Source: Lentzea guizhouensis (GTDB lineage: Bacteria; Actinomycetota; Actinomycetes; Mycobacteriales; Pseudonocardiaceae). Taken from it: 64,000 nt of DNA. Below, one piece after another: positions 45,885 through 55,220 of this stretch (position 1 is its first letter; each line of letters opens with the position of its first letter). The DNA lies in the NCBI RefSeq assembly GCF_001701025.1, contig NZ_CP016793.1, positions 1,550,001 through 1,614,000 of the forward strand, in the 5' to 3' direction. A program made the translations under genes and the position numbers. The notes beneath the pieces were generated by a model that was not told the DNA's origin, searched no databases, and worked only from the letters and a program-made list of their open reading frames with translations.

Positions 45885-45988
45885 TAGGCCGCGGCGCGGG
45901 TGACCAGCTCGGCATCGCTAAGTTCGGCGGTTTTGCAACGCGTGTCCTGCCCGCGAGACAGTGGTCGATCTTGACGTACGGTGCGGTG

Positions 45989-46037
45989 CGAAGGGTGTTC
46001 AGATCGGTTGTTACATAATTGATCTGAACACCCTTCG
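45989..46037 (-). terminator. hairpin after the first immunity-like cassette
   Basis: A 17-bp perfect stem: CGAAGGGTGTTCAGATC (45989-46005) against GATCTGAACACCCTTCG (46021-46037), with a 15-base A/T-rich loop. It lies 40 bases after the leftward 64-residue gene. Confidence 0.7.
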
Positions 46038-46076
46038 TCTGTCTCCGGCTACTGCCTCGACTCACGTGGTATTCGT

Positions 46077-46271
46077 CTAGGCGCGTCGGTGCCTGTGCCA
46101 ATCCACAGCGGCATCCACTAGAAACCCTCCGAGCAACGTGCCGGCTAGGACCATCGGCCACAGGGCTTCATCGCTGTAGAGGAACGCGGCTACGTTAATC
46201 AGCACGACGAGTGCTCCGGTGATGAGGTAATACCGCTTGCTCCGACGTGGTGCTTCGTTTTCGGTCGGCAT
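46077..46271 (-). CDS. small two-TM membrane protein, candidate Rhs immunity protein 1
   Basis: A 64-residue protein with two hydrophobic segments (YYLITGALVVLINVAAFLY and LWPMVLAGTLLGGFLVDAAV). Its ATG overlaps the Rhs stop by one base (TGATG), so it is translationally coupled to the toxin, as immunity genes usually are. Its membrane location matches the hydrophobic Rhs tip, suggesting the toxin acts at a membrane. Confidence 0.7.
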   Translation of the reverse strand: MPTENEAPRRSKRYYLITGALVVLINVAAFLYSDEALWPMVLAGTLLGGFLVDAAVDWHRHRRA

Positions 46272-49200
46272 CAGAAGAGCTTCCCCGCAACTCCGGACAG
46301 CTTGCCCAGTCCCTTAACCACACCGCCTCCAATTCCTGTGATTCCTGCTTCGCTTACCTGCTCAGAATTGCCCCCCGCCAGCGAAGCACCTAGTGCACTG
46401 CCGGCTCCCGCGGTCAAGCCGGTCACCACTGCCGTCGCACCGACACAGCCCAGGCCCGCGGTCGCCGGGCACGCAAGCGTGAGCGCTGCCCCTACCGCCA
46501 CACCAGCCACTCCACCAACCCAGGCCGCAGCACCAGGACCTGAGAGCGCTCCGGTGGGGTCGCTGTTGTTGATCGGGTCGCCCTTCGCGTAGTTGTACGG
46601 GTTGCTCTCCTGGCCGGTCGGATCCGGTGAGCGGAAGCGAGCCATCGCGCTGTCGTACACGCGGTACCCCATCATGTACTGGCCTTGCTGGAGCTGGTAG
46701 GCGCCGATATAGCGGAACGGGTTCGCGCTCGCCGCTGCTCCGGTCGCCCTGACCGTCCCGTAGGGCGAGTAGTCGTATTCGGCGACCAGGTTGCCGGAGG
46801 CGTCGATCAAGCCGATCACGCTGCCCTGGTGGTCGGTGACCGCCCCGTACCGGGCACCGGCGCCGTCCTTCAGCCCGATGAGCAGTCCCTGCGTGTCGCG
46901 GGTGTAGCTGGAGCGCTTGCCGTTGTCGACGGTCTCCGTAACGCCCAGCGCGGTGTGCGTCAGGACGTGCGTGACCTGGTTACCGCCGACGGTCTCGGTG
47001 ATCGTCCTGGGCTGAGTCTGGTCACTGGTGTCGTAGCGCACGTCCAGCACCTGGGCCGTGCCGGCGTGGCCGGTGAGCACCTGGTTGGTGGGGCTGAACG
47101 TGAACCGCGACTCCGGGTTGGTCGTCGACGCGTGGTTGCCCGCACCGTCGAACGCCACGGTCGTGTCGCCTGCCTTGGTGGCCTGGTCGGCGGCGTTGAC
47201 GGTGAAGGTGCGGCCTTCGCCGGCGAGCAGGTTCGTGGCGTTGTCGTAGTTGTAGGTCGTGCCCGGCGCGGTCTTGAGCCTGCCTGCGCCGTCATAGGTG
47301 AACGACCGGCTGCTGCTACCCCTGGTCTTGACCTGGATCTTGTCGGTGTCGGTGCCGTCCGGCTTCGTGTAGCGGTTGGTGGTCTTCAGCAGTTCACCGC
47401 CGCCGGGCCGGGTCACGGTCACCGAGGTCTGGCGTCCGGCGTTGTCGTAGCCCGCGGTCTGCACGGCGCCACCGGGGAACGTCGTCGTAGTGCGCCGATC
47501 GGCGTCGTCGTAACCGAAAGTCGTTGTGCCGCTGTAAGAGTCCTGCAATGTTTTGAGGCGGTCCGCCTCGTCGTAGTCGTACTTCGCCACACCTGTCGGC
47601 GTGGTCAGCGTCTTGACGTTGCCCGCCTTGTCGTAGGTGTAGGACACGACCTCGCTGCCACGCGTGACCTTCTCGAGAAGGTTGCGCGGGTCGTAGTCGA
47701 AGACCCTCGTCGCGTCGGGAGTCTGCGTCCTGGTGAGGTTGCCGTTGGCGTCGAAGGCATTGGACTGCAGCACCGTGCCGTTGTGCGTGATGGTCGTGAC
47801 GCGGTCGAGCTTGTCGTAGCCGTAGACGATCTTCTTGCCGTTGCCGTCGGTCACGCTGTCAACGCGCGAGAGGGCGTCGTAGGTGAAAGTCGTCGGCTTG
47901 GCCGGCGTCGGCGGGATGACCTTGGTGAGGTTGCCGTAGTCGTCGTACTCGTAGGTGGTCTTGGCCTGCTTTCCGTCCGTTTTGGACTCGACCAGACCCA
48001 TGCGTTCGGTGTAGCGCAGCACTTCGAGGTCCGCGTTCAACCCCGTCGAGCGGATGCTGGTCAGGTTACCGTTGCCGTTGTAGGTCCGGGTCACCTCGTT
48101 GCCCGAGGCGTCGGTGATCTGCGTCGGGAGGTGGGGAAATGCTGAGTCGGTGTAGCCGACAACGTTCTTCGCGCCGGTCGCCAGCTTCGTCCCGATCAGA
48201 TTGTTCTGCGGGTCGTAGTCGTAGGTCGTCGAGTGCTGCAACCCGTTGGTCGTGACGTTGACGTCACTGTTGGCCGTCCAGGTACGCGACTGCGCGTGAC
48301 CGAGGGCATCGGTGGCCTTCGTCTGCCGCCCCGGCGACTCGAACTCGTGCACAGAGCTGTGCAGGTTCGGGTCGGTGACCTTCGTATTGTTGACGCCGTC
48401 GTCGGCGTAGGTCGTAGACGCACCGGTACCGTCGCGGGTCGGTTTGGTGAGCTTGCTGAGCAGCGAGTAATCCGGGTCGTACTCGAGCTTCCACGTGTTC
48501 CCGCGGCCGTCGGTGACGGAGGTCAGCAGATTCCGTTCAGTGTCGTAGCCGAACTTGACCTTGTTCCCAGCCCTGTCAGTGAGTTCGCTGATCAGATCGT
48601 CGTCGTAGACGTAGTCGCCGAACGTCTGCCCGGTCGGGTCGGTCAACGAGGAGTCCCTGCCTTCGGCATCCCGGTTGAACGTGGTGACGCGCCCCTGCGA
48701 GTCGGTGATCGACGCCAATGACCCGTCCGGCCGGTAACGGTTGGTGTTGGCATTGCCGTTGCGGTCAGTCTGCGACACGAACCAGCCATAGCCGGTGAAC
48801 AGCCACCGCTCACCGGAATCGTTGAACGTGACGACGTAGCCACCCTCCGGCGTCTTCGTCAGCGACGCGCGGAAGTGCTCGGCAGGAGCGAAGGTGCCGT
48901 CCGCGTTCTCCGGGAACTCCACGCAGTACCCGTTGGGGCCGTGCAGGATCCGCGAGTTCCCGACCGTGAAGCGCGGGTCTTCCAGCCCGATCTCGGTACC
49001 ACTGTGGACCCAGTTGTACGCGGCCTTCGCGTTGTAGAACCGATCGGCCGACATGTTGAGGCCGGTGCCCTTGACGGTCAGTTCCCGATAGGACAACACG
49101 ACGTTCCGCGTGTCCAAGTTGACCAACAGTTCCAGCCGGTCACTGATCTGGTGCCGCTCCATCGGGTACCACGGCAACACACCGAGATTGGAGCTCACAC

Positions 49201-49405
49201 AGGTCGACCGCAGCGCCGAAACCTCACCCGCACCCCGCCACGCCCGATCCGGCGGCGCGCCACCCACGGGCGTGCGGTTCACCTCAATCGTCGCCTTCGC
49301 CGGGTCCGCGACGGCAGGAGCAGACGCCCCACTCGCCACCAGACTCGTGATCACGGCACAGCTGAACGCGCGCAGCACGAGGCCGCGCAGCAATCTGCGC
49401 TTCAT
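46271..49405 (-). CDS. secreted Rhs/YD-repeat polymorphic toxin-like protein
   Basis: A 1044-residue protein. The N-terminus from the ATG at 49405 is a Sec signal (LRAFSCAVITSLVASGASAP, AVA). A domain of about 150 residues follows, then more than 20 YD repeats (for example YDYDPQNNLIGTKLATGAKN and FTYDALSRVDSVTDGNGKKI) and the Rhs core end (RVYDSAMARFRSPDPTGQES, then NPYNYAKGDPINNSDPTG). After the core comes a tip of about 90 residues that is Gly/Ala-rich and hydrophobic (GGVAGVAVGAALTLACPATA, then GIGGGVVKGLGKLSGVAGKL). No nuclease or protease motif is visible in the tip, so a pore or membrane toxin is possible. The immunity-like gene is coupled at the stop. Confidence 0.92.
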   Translation of the reverse strand: MKRRLLRGLVLRAFSCAVITSLVASGASAPAVADPAKATIEVNRTPVGGAPPDRAWRGAGEVSALRSTCVSSNLGVLPWYPMERHQISDRLELLVNLDTRNVVLSYRELTVKGTGLNMSADRFYNAKAAYNWVHSGTEIGLEDPRFTVGNSRILHGPNGYCVEFPENADGTFAPAEHFRASLTKTPEGGYVVTFNDSGERWLFTGYGWFVSQTDRNGNANTNRYRPDGSLASITDSQGRVTTFNRDAEGRDSSLTDPTGQTFGDYVYDDDLISELTDRAGNKVKFGYDTERNLLTSVTDGRGNTWKLEYDPDYSLLSKLTKPTRDGTGASTTYADDGVNNTKVTDPNLHSSVHEFESPGRQTKATDALGHAQSRTWTANSDVNVTTNGLQHSTTYDYDPQNNLIGTKLATGAKNVVGYTDSAFPHLPTQITDASGNEVTRTYNGNGNLTSIRSTGLNADLEVLRYTERMGLVESKTDGKQAKTTYEYDDYGNLTKVIPPTPAKPTTFTYDALSRVDSVTDGNGKKIVYGYDKLDRVTTITHNGTVLQSNAFDANGNLTRTQTPDATRVFDYDPRNLLEKVTRGSEVVSYTYDKAGNVKTLTTPTGVAKYDYDEADRLKTLQDSYSGTTTFGYDDADRRTTTTFPGGAVQTAGYDNAGRQTSVTVTRPGGGELLKTTNRYTKPDGTDTDKIQVKTRGSSSRSFTYDGAGRLKTAPGTTYNYDNATNLLAGEGRTFTVNAADQATKAGDTTVAFDGAGNHASTTNPESRFTFSPTNQVLTGHAGTAQVLDVRYDTSDQTQPRTITETVGGNQVTHVLTHTALGVTETVDNGKRSSYTRDTQGLLIGLKDGAGARYGAVTDHQGSVIGLIDASGNLVAEYDYSPYGTVRATGAAASANPFRYIGAYQLQQGQYMMGYRVYDSAMARFRSPDPTGQESNPYNYAKGDPINNSDPTGALSGPGAAAWVGGVAGVAVGAALTLACPATAGLGCVGATAVVTGLTAGAGSALGASLAGGNSEQVSEAGITGIGGGVVKGLGKLSGVAGKLF

Positions 49406-49822
49406 CTTGATCTCATCCCCCAATCGAAACGTGCCAGCCCCCAGCCAGCACGAATCTTCAAGCTAGCGGCAGATCAACACTGTCCATACCGCCAGGAGCA
49501 GTGATCGATTCCACCAAGTGGATCACTTACCCAATTTTCCTAGGTTCAAACATCGAATTCGGCCTCGAATAGGCATTCCTCGTCCACCCTTCAACGACCG
49601 CGCGAAATTTGGCGACCAAAATCGACCGTCTTGCAGACTGAAATATTACTGAAGACCACAAAAGAAAAGGATTCTGGTTCGCACTGGCGCCACGATTGTC
49701 GGCTTGGCCATCCTGTTAGAGAAAAAGCGGTTGGAGACACCGAGCACGTGGAGTGGTCGTGGCGCAAGCTGCGCGAGATCTCAGTTCACCGAGCGTCGCT
49801 CGAACCGGAGCTGGCCGGCCGC
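49406..49822. promoter_or_regulatory. upstream region of the Rhs gene
   Basis: About 420 bases with a relatively A/T-rich part (49500-49680) that likely contains the Rhs promoter. No gene recognised. Confidence 0.4.
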
Positions 49823-50073
49823 GGGGACGGGTCCGACGACCCGTCCCCAGGTACTACTACTCGGGCGCGGATAGGCCGAACGATGACTCCACCACCAGAC
49901 TGCCGACACAAAACCGCTGGTCAGACCCGCTCCCATCCTTTGGTACTCCCGCCCGACGTCCGGGCCCGCGCAGAACGATCTCGCGCAGGGTGGTGTCCTC
50001 CCCGACGTCCGGTCAGGGCGGCGGCAGTACCGAGATCACCTACCGCTAGGAGGAAACGCCGCCGCCACTGGCC
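49823..50073 (+). repeat. composite repeat element copy 3, one tandem unit
   Basis: Opening hairpin 49823-49848 (GGGGACGGGTCC against CGACCCGTCCCC), conserved core (GACTCCACCACCAGACTGCC, then CCATCCTTTGGTACTCCCG), one 49-bp unit at 49952-50000 starting CCCGACGTCC, and closing hairpin ending at 50073. The 130 bases after it (to about 50205) resemble part of the duplicated zinc-ribbon region. Confidence 0.85.
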
Positions 50074-50403
50074 TCCGACGGTTGGCCCGTACGACGGGCT
50101 CCTCAAGGCTAGTGTCCGGTCCACCATCGAACTCGACGAGGCCGCCGGGCTCGACCATGTTGCCGCTTTCGGCGGCAACCAGCCGATGCCAGCCTGAACA
50201 GCCTTTCGCGTCAGCCGGCGCCTATGAGCAGCTGCTATGGAATTTTCCGTGCTGGGCTCGTCATGCTGTTCTGCGCGGAGCGCGTCGCCGCGGTGCCGAT
50301 TTCTGAAGTGGGCTGGCCACCGCGAGCTCCACGGCGGCAGGTAACGCTCTCAAATCCCACACCGAAGCCTGCAGTAGTACTTGTGACATCTGGAGGCGAG
50401 AGT

Positions 50404-51519
50404 TTGCGAAGGCTTGTTGGCAGGCTCAGCTGCTTGTTCCTGGCGGCGCTGGTCACTGCGGGGTGTGCCGGCGCTCCTGCGGACGGACCCGAAGGTGACT
50501 CTGTCGACGTGGGGGTGTCCGAGGACGGATGGGGACCGCCGCGCCAGTTGTTCAGTGGAGGGGCCCGTCCGACAGCAGCAGTGTTGAACTCGGTCACCGA
50601 TGACACGGTCGTGGGCGACGAACGGTTCTTCCTCCGCTTGCGTGATGTTGGCACGGAGGAGTGGGTGTCCGCAGGCTCTTTGCCGGTCAGGGTGGGCAGT
50701 CGGTATGAAGGGATAATCCGCTTCCGCAATGACAACGCGGATAGTGCGGCTGGACCGAGCCGACAGACACGAGTGTCGATGATGCTGCCCGCGGTTGTCG
50801 ACGGACGAGCATATGCTAAGGCCACCGTGAGCTCGGGTTCCGCTGATCCACCTGAGGTGTGGAGGTGGCTGGTACTCGCATCGTCGGGACAACCCGTATT
50901 GATACGGGTTGTCCCGAACTCGGTCAGCCTGCACACCAGCCGGATTCCGACAGGGGCGTCGTTGCCCGTCGAGGAGCTGTTCTCCGTGCCTGGCGCACTT
51001 GTCGGATGCGACGGCCCAACCGGTGACGTCACCGGCGAGGACGACTGTCGGGGCGAGGTGCGTTTCCAGTTCGCTGTTGACCAACCCGACTTCACAGTTA
51101 CCCAGCTCGCGGCTAGCCGCGGTACCACTCAATACACCAGCGTGCGTCGCATGAGGACGGACGAGGAGCTCGACATCAAGGTGAAGTACAAGAACACCGG
51201 CACAATCCAACAGGATGATGTCGTGATCAAGCACGCCCTCCCAGCCGAGCTGACATACATCCCTGGTACGACGTCGGTGGCGAACTCTTCCACGAGCAAC
51301 AAGTGGCAGAAGATCGATAGCAACGCAGTGGTGGAACGCGGCATCAACCTCGGCAGCCACGCGCCTGATGGAGCTTCCTACGTGCGACTGTCCGTGCGGG
51401 TGAGCGGACATGCACAGCTGCGATGCGGCATCAACCAGACAGTCGGCGTAGCTACAGCCGAGACTCAGAACGGCAGCAAGTCACAGAAGTCGACCATCGA
51501 GATCGAGCGGACATGCTGA
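50404..51519 (+). CDS. lipoprotein with a DUF11-like beta-sandwich repeat
   Basis: A 371-residue exported lipoprotein. The TTG at 50404 is chosen because GGAGG lies 7 bases upstream and the next residues form a signal with lipobox (LSCLFLAALVTAGC). The mature part contains IgG-like strands and a segment typical of DUF11 repeats (KVKYKNTGTIQQDDVVIKHA, then LPAELTYIPGTTSVANSS). DUF11 repeats occur in large cell-surface proteins. The last bases overlap the next gene. The binding partner is unknown. Confidence 0.75.
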   Translation: MRRLVGRLSCLFLAALVTAGCAGAPADGPEGDSVDVGVSEDGWGPPRQLFSGGARPTAAVLNSVTDDTVVGDERFFLRLRDVGTEEWVSAGSLPVRVGSRYEGIIRFRNDNADSAAGPSRQTRVSMMLPAVVDGRAYAKATVSSGSADPPEVWRWLVLASSGQPVLIRVVPNSVSLHTSRIPTGASLPVEELFSVPGALVGCDGPTGDVTGEDDCRGEVRFQFAVDQPDFTVTQLAASRGTTQYTSVRRMRTDEELDIKVKYKNTGTIQQDDVVIKHALPAELTYIPGTTSVANSSTSNKWQKIDSNAVVERGINLGSHAPDGASYVRLSVRVSGHAQLRCGINQTVGVATAETQNGSKSQKSTIEIERTC

Positions 51520-51977
51520 GGAGTCGCGAGCACTCCCCTTGGTATGACGTCTACGTCGCGACATTGAGCGTCATCGTGGCTCTGATCGCGCTCGCCGCCG
51601 GGATCTACGTGCCGCTCAAGATCGACGACGATGCTCAGGACCGTGAGCGGACCCGTTCCTGTCTGGAAGCCGTCGTCGACCTTCGGGGAACGATGGGCAG
51701 GCTGGAGACCGGCTACGCAACAGCGCCAGATTCTCGCCAGGATCGATTGGCGGGCTGGGACAGCGCGATCAACGCCTTCGAACGAACACGCGTTACCTGC
51801 CGGAACTCACAACTTCCGAAACCCCGCAAGGCACAGTCAGCCGAAGCTCTCAGCGAGCAGGTCCACACAGGACGCGAGCGTGCCCTCGCTGAATCTCGCG
51901 ACCTCAGTTCGGCGACCGACACTCTGGACTGGACGATTGACTGCATCAAGCATCTCACCGCCTACTCCGCGAACTAA
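51513..51977 (+). CDS. single-TM hypothetical protein
   Basis: A 154-residue protein whose ATG lies inside the end of the lipoprotein gene (ATGCTGA). Residues 12-36 form a TM helix (VYVATLSVIVALIALAAGIY), followed by an extracytoplasmic or cytoplasmic helical domain with two Cys (SCLEAV and RVTCRN). It probably works with the lipoprotein, to which it is coupled. Confidence 0.6.
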   Translation: MLRSREHSPWYDVYVATLSVIVALIALAAGIYVPLKIDDDAQDRERTRSCLEAVVDLRGTMGRLETGYATAPDSRQDRLAGWDSAINAFERTRVTCRNSQLPKPRKAQSAEALSEQVHTGRERALAESRDLSSATDTLDWTIDCIKHLTAYSAN

Positions 51978-52029
51978 GAGCTCCGGACAGAATGATCTCG
52001 GCGTACTGATGATCATCGGCTCGTTGATC

Positions 52030-52280
52030 ATGGCGAGAAAGTGTGAGCAACTTCCCTGGATCGTGTCCGACGAATTGTGGGCGCGGATCGAGCCGCTGCT
52101 CCCAGGTTGCGCCGCGGCGCGCGGATTCATCCGGGACGCAAGCGCTAGATGACCGCAAATCTTGTGTGGCATCCTGTTCGTGCTCTACACCGGGATCCTG
52201 CAGGGGTTCCTGCCCCGGGAGCTCGGTTTCAGCTCCGGCATGACCGCCTGGTGGCGGCCCGCGACCGCTAGGGGGATCTC
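52030..52280 (+). pseudogene. IS5-family transposase remnant
   Basis: Two frames together resemble the N-terminus of IS5-type transposases: WIVSDELWARIEPLLP in the first, then, after a stop, CGILFVLYTGILQGFLPREL and GFSSGMTAWWRPATA in another. The rest of the transposase and terminal repeats were not found. It is a decayed insertion sequence. Confidence 0.7.
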
Positions 52281-52933
52281 AATGATAAGGGGGCTCAGAA
52301 CTCTGCTCCGGTGTCCCCTCGTCGTTGAACCAACTAGCCCGAGAGGGCCGCACGACGTCGATCATGAACGCACTGGGATTCCCCAAACGTCGCCCAGACA
52401 GCATCAAGTCCTCGACCGAGGCCCCCGGCCCGACCGTCGACGAGTGGATCCGGTACGGGGCCGAGCAGGACGAGGCCGCCCAACATGGTTGACGGCTACC
52501 GGCATGGAGACCGGTGCAGCGCCGGCTATACGACCTGCTCTCACCGCGGCTGCTCCAAGAAGGCACGACTCAGCACGATCCACACCGATTACGACTGTTG
52601 CGGTAGATCGGCGCATCACCGCTAGCAGTCGAAACTGCTGCTGTTGCGATCCAGTTCCGGCAGGGTGCACAGGAGCCGAGCAGCAAATAAGCGGCTAGCT
52701 AGCGCGGACACCAGCCGTTCACCGCACGGTCACTTCACGTGGAAACTCCAGCTCGCACCGTCGAGATCGGTCATGTTCGCGCGGAACCTAGGGACATTGC
52801 AGTCTCGGTAGCGCAAGTGCGGTCGTCGGATAACCGCGCGCTCGCACTCATGCGGTTCTAGACGCATCGCCAGCGATATGCGCGCTAGTCGTCACCTGAT
52901 GTTCCTCGGTCGTGTGACGCAACTGCGTCCTGT
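52281..52933. other. region with one tiny ORF and no recognised gene
   Basis: About 650 bases after the IS remnant. A 42-codon ORF at 52364-52492 (NALGFPKRRPDSIKSSTEAP and onwards) is open but unsupported. The remainder shows no gene or repeat I can name and is probably decayed DNA linked to the insertion. Confidence 0.4.
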
Positions 52934-53383
52934 TCAACGGCCGGTCGGCGCGACGGGGGGCGGATAGCCGGGAACTGCCCCCTTCAGCCAAGTATCCAAC
53001 TTCTGCGCTGACTCCTTGAGACTGATCTGGTTACTGCCGTTCGTGAGATCTTGCTGTCGCAGCTCTACCACTGCCTTGCCCAGGCTCACACCTTCGGCCG
53101 GGTTCGCCAGATCAGACCGCGAGCGCAGCTCCTTCACCACGGCCTCTGCACGAACTGTGAGAACGCGTAGCTGCTCAGCACAAAGGTCCGCTGGCGGGCG
53201 ATCGCAGTTCGTGATCATGGATTGGCTGAACGATGACAACGCAGTTGAGACAGATGGAGGCAACGACGTCGACAGCGTTGGGGCGCCGCCGCTGTTCTCG
53301 TTCAGCGGCTTGCCACAGCTGACTACTCCTAGGCTGAGCAGGAGGACGCTCGTAGCCAGGATCCTGCTGCTCGCTGGCCTCAC
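52934..53383 (-). CDS. small lipoprotein
   Basis: A 149-residue exported lipoprotein starting at GTG 53383: signal and lipobox ILATSVLLLSLGVVSC, followed by a Ser/Thr-rich linker and a helical domain (QLRVLTVRAEAVVKELRSRS, then LGKAVVELRQQDLTNGSNQI). Two Cys in TNCDRPPADLC may form a disulfide. It starts 4 bases after the upstream gene stop, so the two form an operon. Confidence 0.65.
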   Translation of the reverse strand: MRPASSRILATSVLLLSLGVVSCGKPLNENSGGAPTLSTSLPPSVSTALSSFSQSMITNCDRPPADLCAEQLRVLTVRAEAVVKELRSRSDLANPAEGVSLGKAVVELRQQDLTNGSNQISLKESAQKLDTWLKGAVPGYPPPVAPTGR

Positions 53384-53387
53384 GGCC

Positions 53388-53774
53388 TCAAGTACAGCTC
53401 TGGCACGGCGGGATCGAAACTCCCTGGTTGCGCCAGATCCTGATGAGCCACTGTTCAACCCCTTCGGCGAATGACGCGACGTCCAACGCTTCCACACGAT
53501 CGCGGCCTGCGACAGACACGTCGGCCCCAAAACTCCCGCGCTGCCCGAGTACGAGTTCACCGGGGCCGTACTCCGAGGTGGTGGAGGCCAGCCGCAGTCT
53601 GGAGCCGTCAGTGAGAAAATCCGCCTTGCCGATGCTCTCCCAGCCCTGAGGCGCGACTGCCTGCGGCACGTCCCACAATTCGAGGACGACTCTTGAGGGT
53701 GAGCCAGGAGCACCGTCACCGGGCAAGCCGCCACGACACCGAGCGGCGTGAATGCCACCGTGCGGCGCAACCAC
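53388..53774 (-). CDS. hypothetical protein upstream of lipoprotein
   Basis: Up to 128 residues; the start is uncertain because the first 25 residues are Gly/Pro-rich. The main part (VVLELWDVPQAVAPQGWESI, then SEYGPGELVLGQRGSFGADV and GVEQWLIRIWRNQ) looks like a small beta domain. The real gene may begin further upstream in another frame. Function unknown. Confidence 0.45.
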   Translation of the reverse strand: MVAPHGGIHAARCRGGLPGDGAPGSPSRVVLELWDVPQAVAPQGWESIGKADFLTDGSRLRLASTTSEYGPGELVLGQRGSFGADVSVAGRDRVEALDVASFAEGVEQWLIRIWRNQGVSIPPCQSCT

Positions 53775-54312
53775 CGCGGCGGAGGCGACGATGCACGCCC
53801 CATGAGACCTCCCCGGACAAACGTTCTGCCGGGCTGATCAGCCGTTACGTCGCTGACGTTGCGCAACGTGCAGCTGCTGACGACCCGTCTTCTGCGGCGT
53901 GCGCCGCGCCGGACGACCTGCGTGAGCTCGCCGCCGAAGTGCCGCCGGATAGCCCTTCGGGGTGTCGAGCTCGGTGTGGCAGCCGCATCACCAGTGTGAC
54001 GCGGCTGATCGAGCAGGCCCAGAGGGGGCAAGAAGAGGGTTGAGGGCGAGTTCGTAGATGCAGGCGATCCTGTCGGCCTGCGCTTATGTTGAGGCTAGTT
54101 GCGGCCCGCTGAACAGGCCTTTTCCGGCCCTGGTGGCGACGAAAGGTGCCGGCGGCAGGTGCCCTGCTGCGTGGTATGCCGTTGCGCCGAACGGGTGATG
54201 AAGGTGTTGGTGCTGGACGGGAACCTTCGGCACAACGGCATACCGGGCAGAAGCGCACCAGCGGAGCCCGCACAGCCTGTGCACCGTTGCAGATGAGAGG
54301 AGAGTGGCTTGC
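53775..54312. promoter_or_regulatory. intergenic region with long inverted repeat
   Basis: About 540 bases without a recognised gene. A 12-bp perfect inverted repeat (GGTATGCCGTTG at 54173-54184, CAACGGCATACC at 54233-54244) with a short flanking extension (CGCCGAA and TTCGGCA) lies 70 bases before the sigma-factor gene. It could be an operator or leader structure. Confidence 0.45.
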
Positions 54313-54900
54313 ATGACCGGGACCTTGATCTGTGTGCGCACGGTCTGCCTGTGCGCGCGGCAGGGACTGGACCTGGGAATATGCGTCCAAACGCCGAGCA
54401 AACTCGACGCTGACTTCGTAGAGTTTCATGACCGCCACCGAGTCACCTTCCTCAAATACGCCCGACTCCGCGGACTATCCAGTTATGACGCCGAGGATGT
54501 GGTGAGCGAGGCGTTCCTGGCGATGTATCGGTCACGGCATGCCTGGCGGGCTAGCACAAGGCCCGAGGCGTTCGCCTTCACCGTGGTTCACGGCAAACTG
54601 GTCGACTACTGCCGCAAGCGGGACCGACAGCCACGGGTGGTTAGTGCGACCATGGACGACGAAAGAACCGCGGATGAAGTGGGCGGTCTTATTATCCGGC
54701 TCGACCTGGAACGCCTACTCAACCAGTTGCCTCAACAGCAAGCCGCGTGCGTGGCGCTGCGCGCTTTCGCAGGCTGCGACACTGGGGAGATATCTCAATA
54801 TCTAGGAATTGCAGCGTCAGCGGTCCGTTCGCACCTGCAGGCAGCGCGTCGGCGCCTTCGGACCGAACTCGGTGTGGATCTTGGCGAGGTGACGTCATGA
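54313..54900 (+). CDS. ECF-type RNA polymerase sigma factor
   Basis: A 195-residue sigma-70-family protein. Region 2 has FVEFHDRHRVTFLKYARLRG, then DAEDVVSEAFLAMYRSRHAW; region 4 has LNQLPQQQAACVALRAFAGC, then DTGEISQYLGIAASAVRSHL. I prefer the ATG at 54313 over the GTG at 54304, because AGGAG lies 10 bases before it. It overlaps the next gene (ATGA), which may encode a partner or regulator. Confidence 0.9.
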   Translation: MTGTLICVRTVCLCARQGLDLGICVQTPSKLDADFVEFHDRHRVTFLKYARLRGLSSYDAEDVVSEAFLAMYRSRHAWRASTRPEAFAFTVVHGKLVDYCRKRDRQPRVVSATMDDERTADEVGGLIIRLDLERLLNQLPQQQAACVALRAFAGCDTGEISQYLGIAASAVRSHLQAARRRLRTELGVDLGEVTS

Positions 54901-55220
54901 ACTTTGAGAGTTTGGCCGCACGTCTTTCGTCCGCTTTGGATGCCGAGTACACCCGATACGATCCCGCTTACGCGCGAGCAGTCCTCGAAGGCAGGATTCT
55001 TCACGACGAGACGTCGGTGAGACATTCTTCCTCCTCGCGGAGTGCTCTGACTGACCAGCCGGATGCAGGCAGGAGTGCTGGGGCGCCCTGTTGCCGCGAA
55101 GGCTTGGAGCTGTTCCTCGGGCTCGAAACAGAGAATGCGAGAGCCGCGTGTGGGAGGTGCCCTGATCGCGCGGAGCATCTTGCTGAGACACGGAACGATC
55201 ACATTGAGCGCGGGATGTAG
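54897..55220 (+). CDS. small protein co-translated with the sigma factor
   Basis: A 107-residue protein starting in the ATGA overlap with the ECF gene (FESLAARLSSALDAEYTRYD). The end contains AACGRCPDRAEHLAE with a CxxC. There is no TM segment and no clear ZAS zinc-binding anti-sigma fold, but the position is the usual place of an anti-sigma factor. Role inferred from coupling. Confidence 0.55.
   Translation: MNFESLAARLSSALDAEYTRYDPAYARAVLEGRILHDETSVRHSSSSRSALTDQPDAGRSAGAPCCREGLELFLGLETENARAACGRCPDRAEHLAETRNDHIERGM

Noticed and set aside
46685..48145. A 486-codon frame antisense to the Rhs gene
   Set aside because: It reflects the periodic composition of the YD repeats; sequence is Val/Gly/Arg-rich without any domain.
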